A stretch of 64,000 bases of DNA from Xanthomonas fragariae. GTDB lineage: Bacteria > Pseudomonadota > Gammaproteobacteria > Xanthomonadales > Xanthomonadaceae. The translations under genes and the position numbers were made by a program. The notes below the pieces were generated by a model. That model did not search any database and had not been told where the DNA came from. It worked only from the letters and a program-made list of their open reading frames with translations. Below are positions 37,845 through 47,468 of this stretch, in pieces. The DNA lies in NCBI RefSeq assembly GCF_900183975.1, contig NZ_LT853882.1, forward strand, positions 1,295,501 to 1,359,500, in the 5' to 3' direction. Numbering within the stretch: position 1 is the first letter of the stretch; each line of letters begins with the position of its first letter.

Positions 37845-38726
37845 TTACGCCCAATCCAGCGTCCCACGAATCACCGTCTGCACCTGGCCGCCTGACCACA
37901 CGTCGCCGTCGGCATCGATACACAGTTCCAGCAAGGCGTCGAAACCGATTTCGCGGCCCTGACTGACCACGTAGCGTCGCTCCTTGCCAGGCAATGCGTG
38001 ACGGCTGTCCAGCCACGCGGCGAGCACCGCATTGGCCGCGCCGGAGGCGGCATCTTCGAAGCGCCGACCATTGCCGACAAAAGCGCGCACCGCCAGATCG
38101 TAGGCACCCGGCGCTGCGGCGCGTGCGTAGGCGAACACGCCCATGCTGCCGGTGGATTCGGCCAGCGCAGCGACCGCTTCCCAATTCGGCTGCAGGTTGC
38201 GCAGTGCCGCTTCGCTGGCCAGTTCCACCACCCACCAGGTGCGGCCTCCGTCCATCAGTGCCGGTTGCAGGCTGCCGAGCGGCCAGCCGTGCAACGCATC
38301 GCTCAGGCGCGGGTCGTCGGCGTCCACTTGCTCGGCCACGCGCGCGCGCGGCGTGCGGATGGCGATGCTGCGGTGGCCGTCGATCTGCTCCACGCGCAGC
38401 GGCAACTGGCCGGCGATGCCGTCCTGTATCAGCACGCCCTCGTTCGGCGCGGCCAGCCCGGCGTCGAGTACCGCATGTGCCGTGCCCACGCTCGGGTGGC
38501 CAGCGAATGGCACTTCTTTTTGCGGCGAAAACATCCGTAGCCGATAACTGCTGTGCACATCTGGCGCCGGAAACACAAAGGTAGTTTCCGGCAGCTTGGT
38601 CCAACGTGCAATGGACTGCATCGCGGTATCGTCTAGATCGGCGGCGTCCAGCACCACCGCCAGCGGATTGCCGCTGCCGGGGCGGGCGGAGAACACATCC
38701 AGTTGCAGGAAGCGGCGGGTGGTCAT
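37845..38726 (-). CDS. PhzF-family isomerase-like protein
   Basis: 293 residues with the two-domain diaminopimelate-epimerase-like fold. The opening FLQLDVFSARPGSGNPLAVV is followed by the catalytic Glu in KLPETTFVF near residue 47 and by FSPQKEVPFAGHPSVGTAHA. The C-terminal half has FEDAASGAANAVLAAWL. No phenazine genes are nearby, so the substrate is unknown. Immediately upstream is a shortened paralogue. Confidence 0.88.
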   Translation of the reverse strand: MTTRRFLQLDVFSARPGSGNPLAVVLDAADLDDTAMQSIARWTKLPETTFVFPAPDVHSSYRLRMFSPQKEVPFAGHPSVGTAHAVLDAGLAAPNEGVLIQDGIAGQLPLRVEQIDGHRSIAIRTPRARVAEQVDADDPRLSDALHGWPLGSLQPALMDGGRTWWVVELASEAALRNLQPNWEAVAALAESTGSMGVFAYARAAAPGAYDLAVRAFVGNGRRFEDAASGAANAVLAAWLDSRHALPGKERRYVVSQGREIGFDALLELCIDADGDVWSGGQVQTVIRGTLDWA

Positions 38727-38757
38727 GGCGGCGGTTCCGCGATCAGGGCGGGGCAGC

Positions 38758-39063
38758 TTACCAATCGATACGGCCCTCGATCACTTGCCTCGTCATTCCG
38801 CCAATCCAGACGTCGGCTTCGGCATCCACCTCCACGTGGACGCGACCATCGCGCCCGACCTCGCGGCCCTGGTTGGCGACGTAGCGCGAATCGTTGCCCG
38901 GCAATCGGCCTTCGCTGTGCAAACGTTCGGCAATGCAGGCGTTGTCTCGACGTGCCACAGGCCACTTCGCACTCGCTCCAAAGTGCATGACACGCTCTAG
39001 TGGATTGCCGTTGCCGTATCTGCCGTCGAAGACATCCAGTTGCAGATAACGGTGCTTGCTCAT
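38758..39063 (-). pseudogene. Second phzF paralogue with large in-frame internal deletion
   Basis: 101 codons. The first 22 (HRYLQLDVFDGRYGNGNPL) match the N-terminus of the intact paralogue at 37845-38726. The last 60 or so (SRYVANQGREVGRDGRVHVE, ADVWIGGMTRQVIEGRIDW) match its C-terminus. About 190 central residues, including the catalytic Glu, are missing, yet the frame is open from ATG to stop. Enzyme activity is impossible. It probably arose by tandem duplication and then deletion. Confidence 0.8.
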
Positions 39064-39247
39064 GGTGAGTGAATCTGGATCGCAAGAAGGCGCGGCGATG
39101 GTCGCAGCGCAAATCGATGTGGCGATGGTGGCGGCCACCGGCGCGCTGTGATCGCACGCGGGGTCAGGCGAGCGGCATTGGCAGTAGAATCGCAGGCCCC
39201 GCCCGGCATACCGGGTATCTTCCCCCTCATCCTAAACGCCTATCTCC

Positions 39248-41857
39248 ATGTCAGCTCCCCACTCTACCGATCGTTGGATCGTCCTCAAGTTCGGCGGCAC
39301 CTCGGTGTCGCGTCGTCATCGCTGGGACACGATTGGAAAACTGGCGAGTAAACGGGCCGAGGACACCGGTGGCCGCGTGCTGGTGGTGGTGTCTGCATTG
39401 TCGGGCGTGACCAACGAACTCACCGCGATCGCCGACGGCGCCGCTGACAGCGCCCAGCGCGTGGCCGCGCTGGAGCAGCGTCATCGCGAGTTCCTGGCCG
39501 AGCTGGAACTGGATGCCGATGCCGTGCTTGGTGAGCGACTTGCCGCATTGCATGCATTGTTGGGCGATGCGCGCGCGACAACGTGCACGCTGGATTGGCA
39601 GGCCGAAGTATTGGGGCAGGGCGAGCTGTTGTCCTCGGCCATCGGTGCGGCTTATCTGCACGCCAATGGCCTGGATATGGGCTGGCTGGACGCGCGCCAG
39701 TGGCTGTCTGCGTTGCCGCCGCAGCCCAATCAGAGCGAATGGTCCAAGCGGTTGTCGGTGTCCTGCCAGTGGCAGTGCGACGCCGGCTGGCGCACGCGCT
39801 TCGATGCGCAGCCCACACGGCTGCTGATCACGCAAGGTTTCATTTCGCGGCATGCCGATGGTGGCACCGCAATTCTGGGGCGTGGCGGTTCGGACACCTC
39901 GGCGGCGTATTTCGGTGCGCTGCTTGGCGCCAGTCGTGTGGAAATCTGGACCGACGTGCCCGGCATGTTCAGCGCCAATCCCAAAGAAGTGCCGGACGCG
40001 CGCTTGCTGACCCGCCTAGACTATTACGAAGCACAGGAGATCGCCACCACCGGCGCCAAGGTGTTGCATCCGCGCTCGATCAAACCATGCCGCGATTCCG
40101 GCGTGCCGATGGCGGTTCTGGACACCGAGCGCCCCGACTTGCCGGGCACCAGCATCGACGGCAATGCCGAGCCGGTGCTGGGCGTCAAGGCGATCAGCCG
40201 CCGCAACGGCATCGTGCTGGTGTCGATGGAAGGTATCGGCATGTGGCAGCAGGTCGGCTTCCTTGCCGATGTGTTCGCCCTGTTCAAGAAGCACGGCTTG
40301 TCGGTGGACCTGATCGGTTCGGCCGAGACCAATGTCACCGTGTCGCTGGATCCGTCCGAGAATCTGGTCAACACCGACGTGCTGGCGGCGTTGTCGGCCG
40401 ATCTGTCGCAGATCTGCAAGGTCAAGATCATCGTTCCCTGCGCGGCAGTCACGCTGGTCGGGCGCGGCATGCGCTCGCTGCTGCACAAGCTCTCCAATGT
40501 GTGGGCTACGTTCGGGCAGGAACGCGTGCACATGATTTCGCAGTCGTCCAACGACTTGAATCTGACCTTCGTCATCGACGAATCCGATGCCGATGGTTTG
40601 CTGCCGATTCTGCACGCCGACCTGATCGACAGCGGTGCGATGCCGGTCAGCGAAGGCGAGGTGTTCGGCCCGCGTTGGCGGCAGATTATCGGCTCGGTGC
40701 GCCCGCGGCCCACACCGTGGTGGCATGCCGAGCGGGCGCATCTGCTGTCGCTATCCCAGGCCGGTACGCCGCGCTACGTGTATCACCTGCCAACCGTGCG
40801 TGCGCGTGCGCATGCCTTGGCGCAGATTGCCGCGGTGGATCAGCGTTACTACGCGATCAAGGCCAATGCGCACCCGGCCATATTGATGGCGCTGGAACAG
40901 GCAGGTTTCGGCCTGGAATGCGTCTCGCACGGCGAGTTGCGGCGGGTGTTCCAGACGCTGCCCGAGCTGTCACCGCGGCGTGTGCTGTTCACGCCGAGCT
41001 TTGCGCCCAGGGCCGAATACGAAGCTGCATTTGCGCTGGGCGTGACTGTCACTGTGGACAACGTCGAAGCGCTGCGTCGCTGGCCTGAGGTGTTCCGCGG
41101 CCGCAATGTGTGGCTGCGCATCGATCTTGGTCACGGAGATGGGCACCACGAGAAGGTCAATACCGGCGGCAAGGCGTCCAAGTTCGGGTTGTCGTCCACG
41201 CGGGTGAATGAGTTCGTCGAGCTGGCGCGCACGCTCGAAGTCACCATCACCGGTGTGCACGCGCACCTGGGCAGTGGCGTGGAGACCGGCGAGCACTGGC
41301 GGATGATGTACGACGAGCTGGCCGGTTTTGCGCGTCGTATCGGCACGGTGGAGACCATCGACATCGGTGGCGGCTTGCCGATTCCGTATAGCGCCGCCGA
41401 CGAGCCGTTCGATCTGGATGTCTGGGCCAAGGGCCTGGCCGAGGTCAAGGCTGTGCATCCGGGATACCGTCTGGCGATCGAGCCGGGCCGTTATCTGGTG
41501 GCCGAGGCCGGCGTGTTGCTGGCGCAGGTCACCCAGGTGATCGAAAAGGATGGCGTGCAGCGTGTCGGTCTGGATGCCGGCATGAACACCTTGATCCGCC
41601 CGGCGCTGTACGACGCCTGGCACGACATCGAAAACCTCAGCCAGCTCGACGCGCCTGCCGATGGCGCGTTCGATATCGTCGGGCCGATCTGCGAGTCGTC
41701 GGATGTGTTCGGCAAGCGCCGTCGGTTGCCTGCCGCCACCGCGCCGGGCGATGTCATGCTGATCGCCGACACCGGCGCCTATGGCTATTCGATGGTCAGC
41801 ACTTATAACCAGCGCGCATTGCCGCGCGAAGAGGTGATCGATGCGCCCGCAAGCTGA
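39248..41857 (+). CDS. lysAC: Bifunctional aspartokinase / diaminopimelate decarboxylase
   Basis: 869 residues. Residues 1-300 are the aspartokinase catalytic domain (VLKFGGTSVS at 12-21, RGGSDTSAAYFGALL near 220) and 310-470 hold ACT regulatory domains (MEGIGMWQQVGFLADVFALF). From about 490 to the end is a complete diaminopimelate decarboxylase: RYVYHLPTV, PLP lysine in YYAIKANAHP near 538, GVHAHLGSGVETGEHW, GGGLPIPY, ICESSDVFG and DTGAYGYSM. The fusion joins the first step of the aspartate pathway with the last step of lysine synthesis. It overlaps the next gene by 17 bases. Confidence 0.95.
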   Translation: MSAPHSTDRWIVLKFGGTSVSRRHRWDTIGKLASKRAEDTGGRVLVVVSALSGVTNELTAIADGAADSAQRVAALEQRHREFLAELELDADAVLGERLAALHALLGDARATTCTLDWQAEVLGQGELLSSAIGAAYLHANGLDMGWLDARQWLSALPPQPNQSEWSKRLSVSCQWQCDAGWRTRFDAQPTRLLITQGFISRHADGGTAILGRGGSDTSAAYFGALLGASRVEIWTDVPGMFSANPKEVPDARLLTRLDYYEAQEIATTGAKVLHPRSIKPCRDSGVPMAVLDTERPDLPGTSIDGNAEPVLGVKAISRRNGIVLVSMEGIGMWQQVGFLADVFALFKKHGLSVDLIGSAETNVTVSLDPSENLVNTDVLAALSADLSQICKVKIIVPCAAVTLVGRGMRSLLHKLSNVWATFGQERVHMISQSSNDLNLTFVIDESDADGLLPILHADLIDSGAMPVSEGEVFGPRWRQIIGSVRPRPTPWWHAERAHLLSLSQAGTPRYVYHLPTVRARAHALAQIAAVDQRYYAIKANAHPAILMALEQAGFGLECVSHGELRRVFQTLPELSPRRVLFTPSFAPRAEYEAAFALGVTVTVDNVEALRRWPEVFRGRNVWLRIDLGHGDGHHEKVNTGGKASKFGLSSTRVNEFVELARTLEVTITGVHAHLGSGVETGEHWRMMYDELAGFARRIGTVETIDIGGGLPIPYSAADEPFDLDVWAKGLAEVKAVHPGYRLAIEPGRYLVAEAGVLLAQVTQVIEKDGVQRVGLDAGMNTLIRPALYDAWHDIENLSQLDAPADGAFDIVGPICESSDVFGKRRRLPAATAPGDVMLIADTGAYGYSMVSTYNQRALPREEVIDAPAS

Positions 41858-42299
41858 GTTCGTTGCGCTCAGCACGCTGGCCGGCGGTGGTGCGATGACA
41901 TTGGCCACCGCCATTGACCAGTTAAACCTGCGTATGCCGTGGACCGACAGCTTCAAGTGGGCGCTGCCGGCGTTGGTTGCCGCCGGCAGCGGAGCTTGGT
42001 TGGCCGGATGCTGGCAGCGTCGCCGCGATGCACGGATACCTGCACGCAGTAGTGGTGGCATGGCGGTGCGCACGGTGCTGTTGAGTGCGCTGAGTTATGT
42101 GCCGGTGGTGGCGCTGTATGTGGCGCTTGCCTTCGCTGTATCGGGCGATGTGCAGGCCGGCAACAGCGATTTTCTGTTGTTGGCGGTGCTGTTCGGTTGC
42201 CTGCCGCTGCTGTGGGCGGCAGTGCCGTTTTCCATGATTGAATATGTCCTGTGCCGACGTTATCTGCGTCGCTTACGTGTTCTTGCAGGTAGTCCATGA
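41841..42299 (+). CDS. Small multi-pass membrane protein in the lysAC-murL-murD2 unit
   Basis: 152 residues with about four hydrophobic segments (LSTLAGGGAMTLATAI, ALPALVAAGSGAWLAGCW, LLSALSYVPVVALYVALAF, FLLLAVLFGCLPLLWAAVPF) and a basic cytoplasmic-type C-terminus (CRRYLRRLRVL). I do not recognise a family. It begins inside lysAC and its stop overlaps the start of murL (ATGA), so it is translated between the two. By position it may be linked to peptidoglycan precursor supply; this is inference only. Confidence 0.75.
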   Translation: MRPQAEFVALSTLAGGGAMTLATAIDQLNLRMPWTDSFKWALPALVAAGSGAWLAGCWQRRRDARIPARSSGGMAVRTVLLSALSYVPVVALYVALAFAVSGDVQAGNSDFLLLAVLFGCLPLLWAAVPFSMIEYVLCRRYLRRLRVLAGSP

Positions 42300-43654
42300 G
42301 CGCTTTCGACAAACACCAGGTGTCCACCTTCCGTTTCGTGCGTTGCGCACTCGACGCGCAGACCGGCGTGGCGACGCTGGTGTATGCCTTCGGTCAAGGG
42401 CCGGAGCTGGTCGAGACCGTCGCGGTGCCAGGCGCACCGTTCCAACTGGACGGCCCGCATGCGGCTGCTGTGCAGCAGGCGTTGCGCTTGCTGCATCTCA
42501 TCGCAGGTGTCAGTTACTTCAAGGCCGCAGTGCCGCCGAACATCCAGATCGACGATTACGCCATCGATGCGGAGACCGCTGCGCTGGTGGAAAACGTCTA
42601 CCTGCATGGCCTGGGTGAGTTCGCCTATCGCAATGGCTTGAACCTGCACGGCAAGATCAACTTTCCTGTCGCTGCACAGCCGGCTGGCGCCGCACCGGTA
42701 CTGGGTCTGCGCGAGCATGCGTTGGTCGCGATCGGTGGCGGCAAGGATTCGCTAGTGAGTATCGAAGTCTTGCGTCATGCCGGCGTGGATCAGACCGTCA
42801 GCTGGATCGGCGGCTCGCAGCTGATCCGCGCTTGCGCCGAGCGCACCGGTCTACCGGTGCTCACTATCGGCCGCGTGCTGGCGCCGGAATTGTTCGAACT
42901 CAATCGCCAGGGCGCGTGGAATGGACATATCCCGGTCACTGCGGTGAACTCGGCCATTCTGGTGTTGGCCGCATTGCTCAATGGCGTGGACCAGGTGGTG
43001 TTTTCCAACGAACGTTCGGCCAGTTACGGCAGCCAGATTCCCGGCACCGGCGAGGTCAATCACCAGTGGTCCAAGGGCTGGGCATTCGAGCAGACCTTCG
43101 GTGACTACGTGCAGCGGCATGTGGCGGCCGATCTGCGTTATTACTCGTTGCTGCGGCCGTTGTCGGAGCTGGCAGTGGCGCGGCAGTTCGCCAGGACCGA
43201 TCGCTACGACGGGCATTTTTCCAGCTGCAATCGCAACTTCCACATCATGGGCGAACGCCCGGTGCATCGCTGGTGTGGCGTCTGCCCTAAGTGTCATTTC
43301 GTGTTCCTGGCGCTGGCGCCGTTCATGCCGAAGACGCGTTTGGTCAATATCTTCGGCCGCAATCTGCTCGACGATGCGGCGCAAGCCGGCGGCTACGATG
43401 CGCTGCTGGAATTCCAGGACCACAAGCCATTCGAATGCGTCGGCGAAGGTCGCGAATCGCGCGCTGCGATGGCGGTGCTGGCCAGCCGCGCCGAATGGAA
43501 GGAAGACGCATTGGTGAAGCGCTTTGTCCGCGACATCCAGCCGCAGCTTGACCGGCAGGAGCTACAGCTGGAGCCGTTGATGGCCATCGATGGCGGCGAG
43601 CACCGTATTCCATCGGCGCTGTGGGAGCGCGTGCGTGCGAATTTCGCAGTTTGA
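42296..43654 (+). CDS. murL: UDP-MurNAc-L-alanyl-L-glutamate epimerase MurL
   Basis: 452 residues. MurL epimerises the terminal L-Glu of UDP-MurNAc-L-Ala-L-Glu to D-Glu, using ATP, and so replaces the glutamate racemase route. An ATP-pyrophosphatase-like loop [19 protein letters not shown] lies near residues 144-162. Further conserved blocks are [40 protein letters not shown] and a CxxC-like [10 protein letters not shown] near 325. The pairing with murD2 immediately downstream (20-base overlap) supports the call, as in the X. oryzae pair known from the literature. Confidence 0.9.
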   Translation: MSAFDKHQVSTFRFVRCALDAQTGVATLVYAFGQGPELVETVAVPGAPFQLDGPHAAAVQQALRLLHLIAGVSYFKAAVPPNIQIDDYAIDAETAALVENVYLHGLGEFAYRNGLNLHGKINFPVAAQPAGAAPVLGLREHALVAIGGGKDSLVSIEVLRHAGVDQTVSWIGGSQLIRACAERTGLPVLTIGRVLAPELFELNRQGAWNGHIPVTAVNSAILVLAALLNGVDQVVFSNERSASYGSQIPGTGEVNHQWSKGWAFEQTFGDYVQRHVAADLRYYSLLRPLSELAVARQFARTDRYDGHFSSCNRNFHIMGERPVHRWCGVCPKCHFVFLALAPFMPKTRLVNIFGRNLLDDAAQAGGYDALLEFQDHKPFECVGEGRESRAAMAVLASRAEWKEDALVKRFVRDIQPQLDRQELQLEPLMAIDGGEHRIPSALWERVRANFAV

Positions 43655-45044
43655 AGGCAAGGCGGTTGCGTTATGGGGTTGGGGGCGCGAAGGACGCGCG
43701 GCGTATCGCGCGCTACGCGCCTTGTTGCCCACGCAAGCGCTGACGATCTTCTGCAATGCCGAAGAAGCGCGCGAGCTCGATGCGCTGGCCGACGTCGCGT
43801 TGCATGTAGAAACCGAGGCTGGCGCGCAGGCGCTGGGCCGGTTCGAGATCGTGGTGAAGTCGCCCGGCATCAGCCCGTATCGCAATGAGGTGCAAACCGC
43901 CAACGCCGAGCACGGCACGCAGTTCATCGGTGGCACCGCGTTGTGGTTTGCCGAGCGCGCGGGACCAGACGGTAGCGTGCCTGGCGCTATCTGCGTCACC
44001 GGCACCAAGGGCAAGAGCACCACCACCGCGTTGCTAGCGCATCTGTTGCGTGCGGCCGGACATCGCACTGCATTGGTCGGCAATATCGGCCAACCGTTGC
44101 TGGAGGTGCTGGCGCCGCAACCGCCGCCGACGTATTGGGCGATCGAGTTGTCCAGCTATCAAACCGGTGAAGTAGGGCGCAGTGGCGCGCGTCCCGAATT
44201 GGCGGTGGTGTTGAACCTGTTTCCCGAGCACCTGGACTGGCATGGCGACGAGGCGCGCTACGTGCGCGACAAACTGTCGTTGGTCACCGAGGGCCGCCCG
44301 CGTATGGCCTTGCTCAATGCTGCCGATGCGCATCTGACGCAGCTGCAGTTGCCGGACAGCGAGGTGCGTTGGTTCAACCATCCCGATGGCTGGCACTTGC
44401 GTGGCGATGTGGTGTATCGCGGCGAGCAGGCCGTGTTCGATACTGCCAACGTGCCGCTGCCGGGCGAACACAATCGCCGCAATCTGTGCGCGGTGCTGGC
44501 GGCGGTGGAAGCGCTGGGCCTGGATGCGGCTGCGCTGGCACCGGCTGCGCTGAGCTTCCGCCCATTGCCGAACCGCCTGCAACTGCTCGGCAGCGTGGAC
44601 GGCATCAGCTACGTCAACGATTCGATCAGCACCACGCCACATGCCTCATTGGCGGCGCTTGCCTGCTTCGCGCAGCGTCGTGTTGCCTTGCTGGTTGGCG
44701 GACATGATCGTGGGCTGGACTGGCACGATTTTGCCGAGCACATGGCGCAACAGGCCCCGCTGGAAATCGTCACCATGGGAGCCAACGGGCCACGCATTCA
44801 TGCGCTGCTGGCCCCGTTGGCCGAAGCCGGTCGTTTCGGTCTGCATGCCGGCACCGATCTGGAACACGCAATGCGGCTGGCGCGTGAGGCGCTGGGCGAG
44901 CAGGGCGGTGTGGTGTTGCTGTCGCCGGGTGCGCCCAGCTTTGGCGTCTACAGCGATTACGTTGCACGCGGCCGACATTTCGCCCAACTGGCCGGATTCG
45001 ATCCTGCGGCGATCAGCGCGATTCCCGGTTTGGGCGTGCAGTAG
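43635..45044 (+). CDS. murD2: UDP-MurNAc-L-alanine--L-glutamate ligase MurD2
   Basis: 469 residues from the GTG at 43635, the start that removes a spurious N-terminal extension and opens with [19 protein letters not shown]. It is a Mur ligase with the P-loop [18 protein letters not shown] near 118-135, [39 protein letters not shown] and [13 protein letters not shown]. It differs from classical MurD by adding L-Glu rather than D-Glu. That specificity is inferred from the murL partner and the Xanthomonas context, not from residues that I can prove. Confidence 0.9.
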   Translation: MRISQFEGKAVALWGWGREGRAAYRALRALLPTQALTIFCNAEEARELDALADVALHVETEAGAQALGRFEIVVKSPGISPYRNEVQTANAEHGTQFIGGTALWFAERAGPDGSVPGAICVTGTKGKSTTTALLAHLLRAAGHRTALVGNIGQPLLEVLAPQPPPTYWAIELSSYQTGEVGRSGARPELAVVLNLFPEHLDWHGDEARYVRDKLSLVTEGRPRMALLNAADAHLTQLQLPDSEVRWFNHPDGWHLRGDVVYRGEQAVFDTANVPLPGEHNRRNLCAVLAAVEALGLDAAALAPAALSFRPLPNRLQLLGSVDGISYVNDSISTTPHASLAALACFAQRRVALLVGGHDRGLDWHDFAEHMAQQAPLEIVTMGANGPRIHALLAPLAEAGRFGLHAGTDLEHAMRLAREALGEQGGVVLLSPGAPSFGVYSDYVARGRHFAQLAGFDPAAISAIPGLGVQ

Positions 45045-45207
45045 CTCTGCACCGATCCACTGCCACTTGGCGTGCATTCGATTTGAGTTCCGGCGGTTGT
45101 GCCCTGACGCACAAAACGCCATCGCGATCTGCCCGCTGTCACCCACGACGACCCGCCTTGCACGGCAGCAGCGCCTACACTCGCTGTACCTTCCCGGGAG
45201 CAAGCAC

Positions 45208-46008
45208 ATGCACAAGCAATGCACATGGTGTGGCGCTGGATTGGTTGGTCTTTTGGCGTCGTTGGCATTTCCCGCGGCGGCGGCGATGCAGACCAAACCG
45301 CTGGAATGGAAAATCGGCAAGGACACTTTCAGCGGCGTGCTGGTGTACGACGATGCCGGCGATGGCAAGCGTCCGGGCCTGGTGATGGTGCCCAACTGGC
45401 GCGGCGTCAACGGCTCGGCGGTGACCAAGGCCAAGCAACTTGCTGGCGACGACTATGTGGTGCTGGTGGCCGACGTGTATGGCAAGGGCATCCGGCCCAA
45501 GGACGATACCGAGGCCGGGGTGCAGGCCAAGAAGCTGCGTGACGACCGGTCCACGTTGCAGGCGCGTGCGCTCAAGGCGGTGGATGTGCTCAAGGTGCAG
45601 TCCGGCAAGGCGCCGCTGGACGCAACACGCATCGGTGCGGTGGGCTTCTGCTTCGGCGGCACCACGGTGCTGGAGCTGGTACGTGCGGGCGCGCAGCTGG
45701 CCGGTGTGGTCAGTCTGCACGGTGGCATCGCGACAACCAGTCCGGCGGCTGCCGGCTCGGCCAAGACGCCGCTGCTGGTGCTCAACGGTGCCGACGACAA
45801 GAGCGTGACCAAGGCGGACATCGCCGCATTCGAAACCGAGATGGATGCAGCTGGTGCAGATTGGCAGTTCGTCAACTTCAGCGGTGCGGTGCATTGCTTC
45901 GCCGAGGCCGATGCCAACAGCCCGCCGGGCTGCCTGTACAACCCACGCGCGGCGAAACGTGCGTATCGCATGCTGGGCGATTTCTTCGACGAACGTTTCG
46001 GCGATTGA
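45208..46008 (+). CDS. Exported dienelactone hydrolase-family protein
   Basis: 266 residues from the ATG at 45208, preceded by CGGGAG. The signal peptide CGAGLVGLLASLAFPAAAAM may also read as a Sec signal with an early Cys. It has an alpha/beta-hydrolase core with the DLH nucleophile in GAVGFCFGGTTVLEL (Cys as nucleophile), the Asp in VLNGADDKSV and the His in GAVHCFAEADAN. The substrate is unknown. Its C-terminus ends 12 bases before a MITE copy. Confidence 0.85.
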   Translation: MHKQCTWCGAGLVGLLASLAFPAAAAMQTKPLEWKIGKDTFSGVLVYDDAGDGKRPGLVMVPNWRGVNGSAVTKAKQLAGDDYVVLVADVYGKGIRPKDDTEAGVQAKKLRDDRSTLQARALKAVDVLKVQSGKAPLDATRIGAVGFCFGGTTVLELVRAGAQLAGVVSLHGGIATTSPAAAGSAKTPLLVLNGADDKSVTKADIAAFETEMDAAGADWQFVNFSGAVHCFAEADANSPPGCLYNPRAAKRAYRMLGDFFDERFGD

Positions 46009-46020
46009 TGTAGCGGCTAA

Positions 46021-46156
46021 GAGCGGCGAATAAATGTTGCGAGCGGTTGCCGGGTCGGTGCGGACGAAGTGGACGAACGCGGTGTACCAGCGGTGCATGC
46101 CGATACCGCACAGGCTGCGCCTGCCCGGCGGACGCGCACTAGTTTGTTATTCGCTC
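46021..46156. repeat. MITE-like element, copy 3 (136 bp, diverged)
   Basis: The left end GAGCGGCGAATAAATG and right end complement GAGCGAATAACAAACT resemble the IS5-family ends (GAGCGGCTAACAAAAC) more than the other MITE copies do. The core has GGTGCATGCCGATACC, related to the ATGCCGATTCC core of copies 1 and 2. No clear target duplication is seen (TAA/CAA). Confidence 0.6.
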
Positions 46157-46195
46157 CAAGGTCGCAACCGAGGCAGGCAACACCTGCCGTTTGAA

Positions 46196-47194
46196 TCAAT
46201 GCGTCCGTTCCACTGCATAACGCGCCAAACCGCGCAGCGCGGCAACCGCGGGGCCGGGCTGCAAGTCCTCCAACGCCTGTTCGGCGGCGGCGGCATATTC
46301 AGCAGCACGTTGACGGCTGTAGTCCAATCCGCCAGTAGCGTGAATCGCCGCCAACACCTCGGGCATTGCGCCTGCATCGCCTTGTTCGACGATCTGCCGC
46401 AGGCGCTGGCGCGTGGTCGCATCCGAGTGTGCCATGGCGTGGATCAGCGGCAGCGTGGCCTTGCCTTCGGCCAGATCGTCGCCCAGGTTCTTGCCCAGGT
46501 CGGATGCCTCGGCGGCGTAGTCGAGCACGTCGTCGGCAATCTGGAAGGCGAAGCCCAACTGCATTCCGTAATCGTACAGACGCTGCTGCATATCGGCATC
46601 CGCGCCCGAGGCCAGCGCGCCCAGGCGTGTGCCGGCAGCAAACAGCACCGCCGTCTTGCGCTCGATCACGCGCAGATAGGCGGCTTCATCGGTGTCGGGG
46701 TTGTGCACGTGCAACAGCTGCAGCACCTCGCCCTCGGCGATACGGTTGGTGGTGTCTGCCAGGATCTGCATGACTTCCATGCGATCGAGCTCGACCATCA
46801 ACTGGAAGCTGCGCGAGTACAGAAAGTCGCCGACCAGCACGCTGGGCGCATTGCCCCATAGCGCATTGGCGGTGCTGCGCCCGCGGCGCAGGTCCGACTC
46901 GTCCACCACGTCGTCGTGCAGTAGCGTGGAGGTGTGGATGAACTCGATGATCGCCGCCAGCTGATGGTGCTTCGGGCCGGAGCCTCCAGCGGCGCGGCCG
47001 GCCAGCATGACCAGCATCGGACGCAGGCGTTTGCCACCGGCGGAGATGATGTGATCGGCAATCTGGTTGATTAGCACGACGTCCGAGGCCAGGCGGCAGC
47101 GGATCAGCGCGTCGACCGCTGCCATGTCAGGCGCGGCGAGCGACTGGATCTGGGGCAGGCCCGGGACGGTGGGGAGGTCTTCGGCGATGGTCAT
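46196..47194 (-). CDS. ispB: Octaprenyl diphosphate synthase
   Basis: 332 residues. It is a trans-prenyltransferase making the ubiquinone side chain. The first Asp-rich motif is in LLHDDVVDESDLRRG near residue 90 and the second in QIADDVLDYAAEASDLGKNLGDD near 218. Residue KRLRPMLVMLA near the N-terminus binds diphosphate. The chain length (octaprenyl) is inferred from family and phylum, as Xanthomonas uses ubiquinone-8. Confidence 0.93.
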   Translation of the reverse strand: MTIAEDLPTVPGLPQIQSLAAPDMAAVDALIRCRLASDVVLINQIADHIISAGGKRLRPMLVMLAGRAAGGSGPKHHQLAAIIEFIHTSTLLHDDVVDESDLRRGRSTANALWGNAPSVLVGDFLYSRSFQLMVELDRMEVMQILADTTNRIAEGEVLQLLHVHNPDTDEAAYLRVIERKTAVLFAAGTRLGALASGADADMQQRLYDYGMQLGFAFQIADDVLDYAAEASDLGKNLGDDLAEGKATLPLIHAMAHSDATTRQRLRQIVEQGDAGAMPEVLAAIHATGGLDYSRQRAAEYAAAAEQALEDLQPGPAVAALRGLARYAVERTH

Positions 47195-47468
47195 GCGCAG
47201 GAGTTCGTGATGTGCGTCGATTATAGGTGTCTGGGCCAGATCCGTCCCGTCGAGGCTGTTTCAGACCTTCACATCGGCCCAAACCCCTGCGGCGATTGAT
47301 GCAGGGGTCAGTGCGAGCGCGCAGATTCCGAGCTGCCAGCGCGGCATTCCCCGGCCCATTGGCGCGGCGACCCGCCGGTACCGGGGGCGGGCAGGTACGG
47401 TAATATCGGCCCCCAAGACATTCACCGCCGCGCCCCATTGGCGCCGGCGCACCATCTCGGAAGCATCT

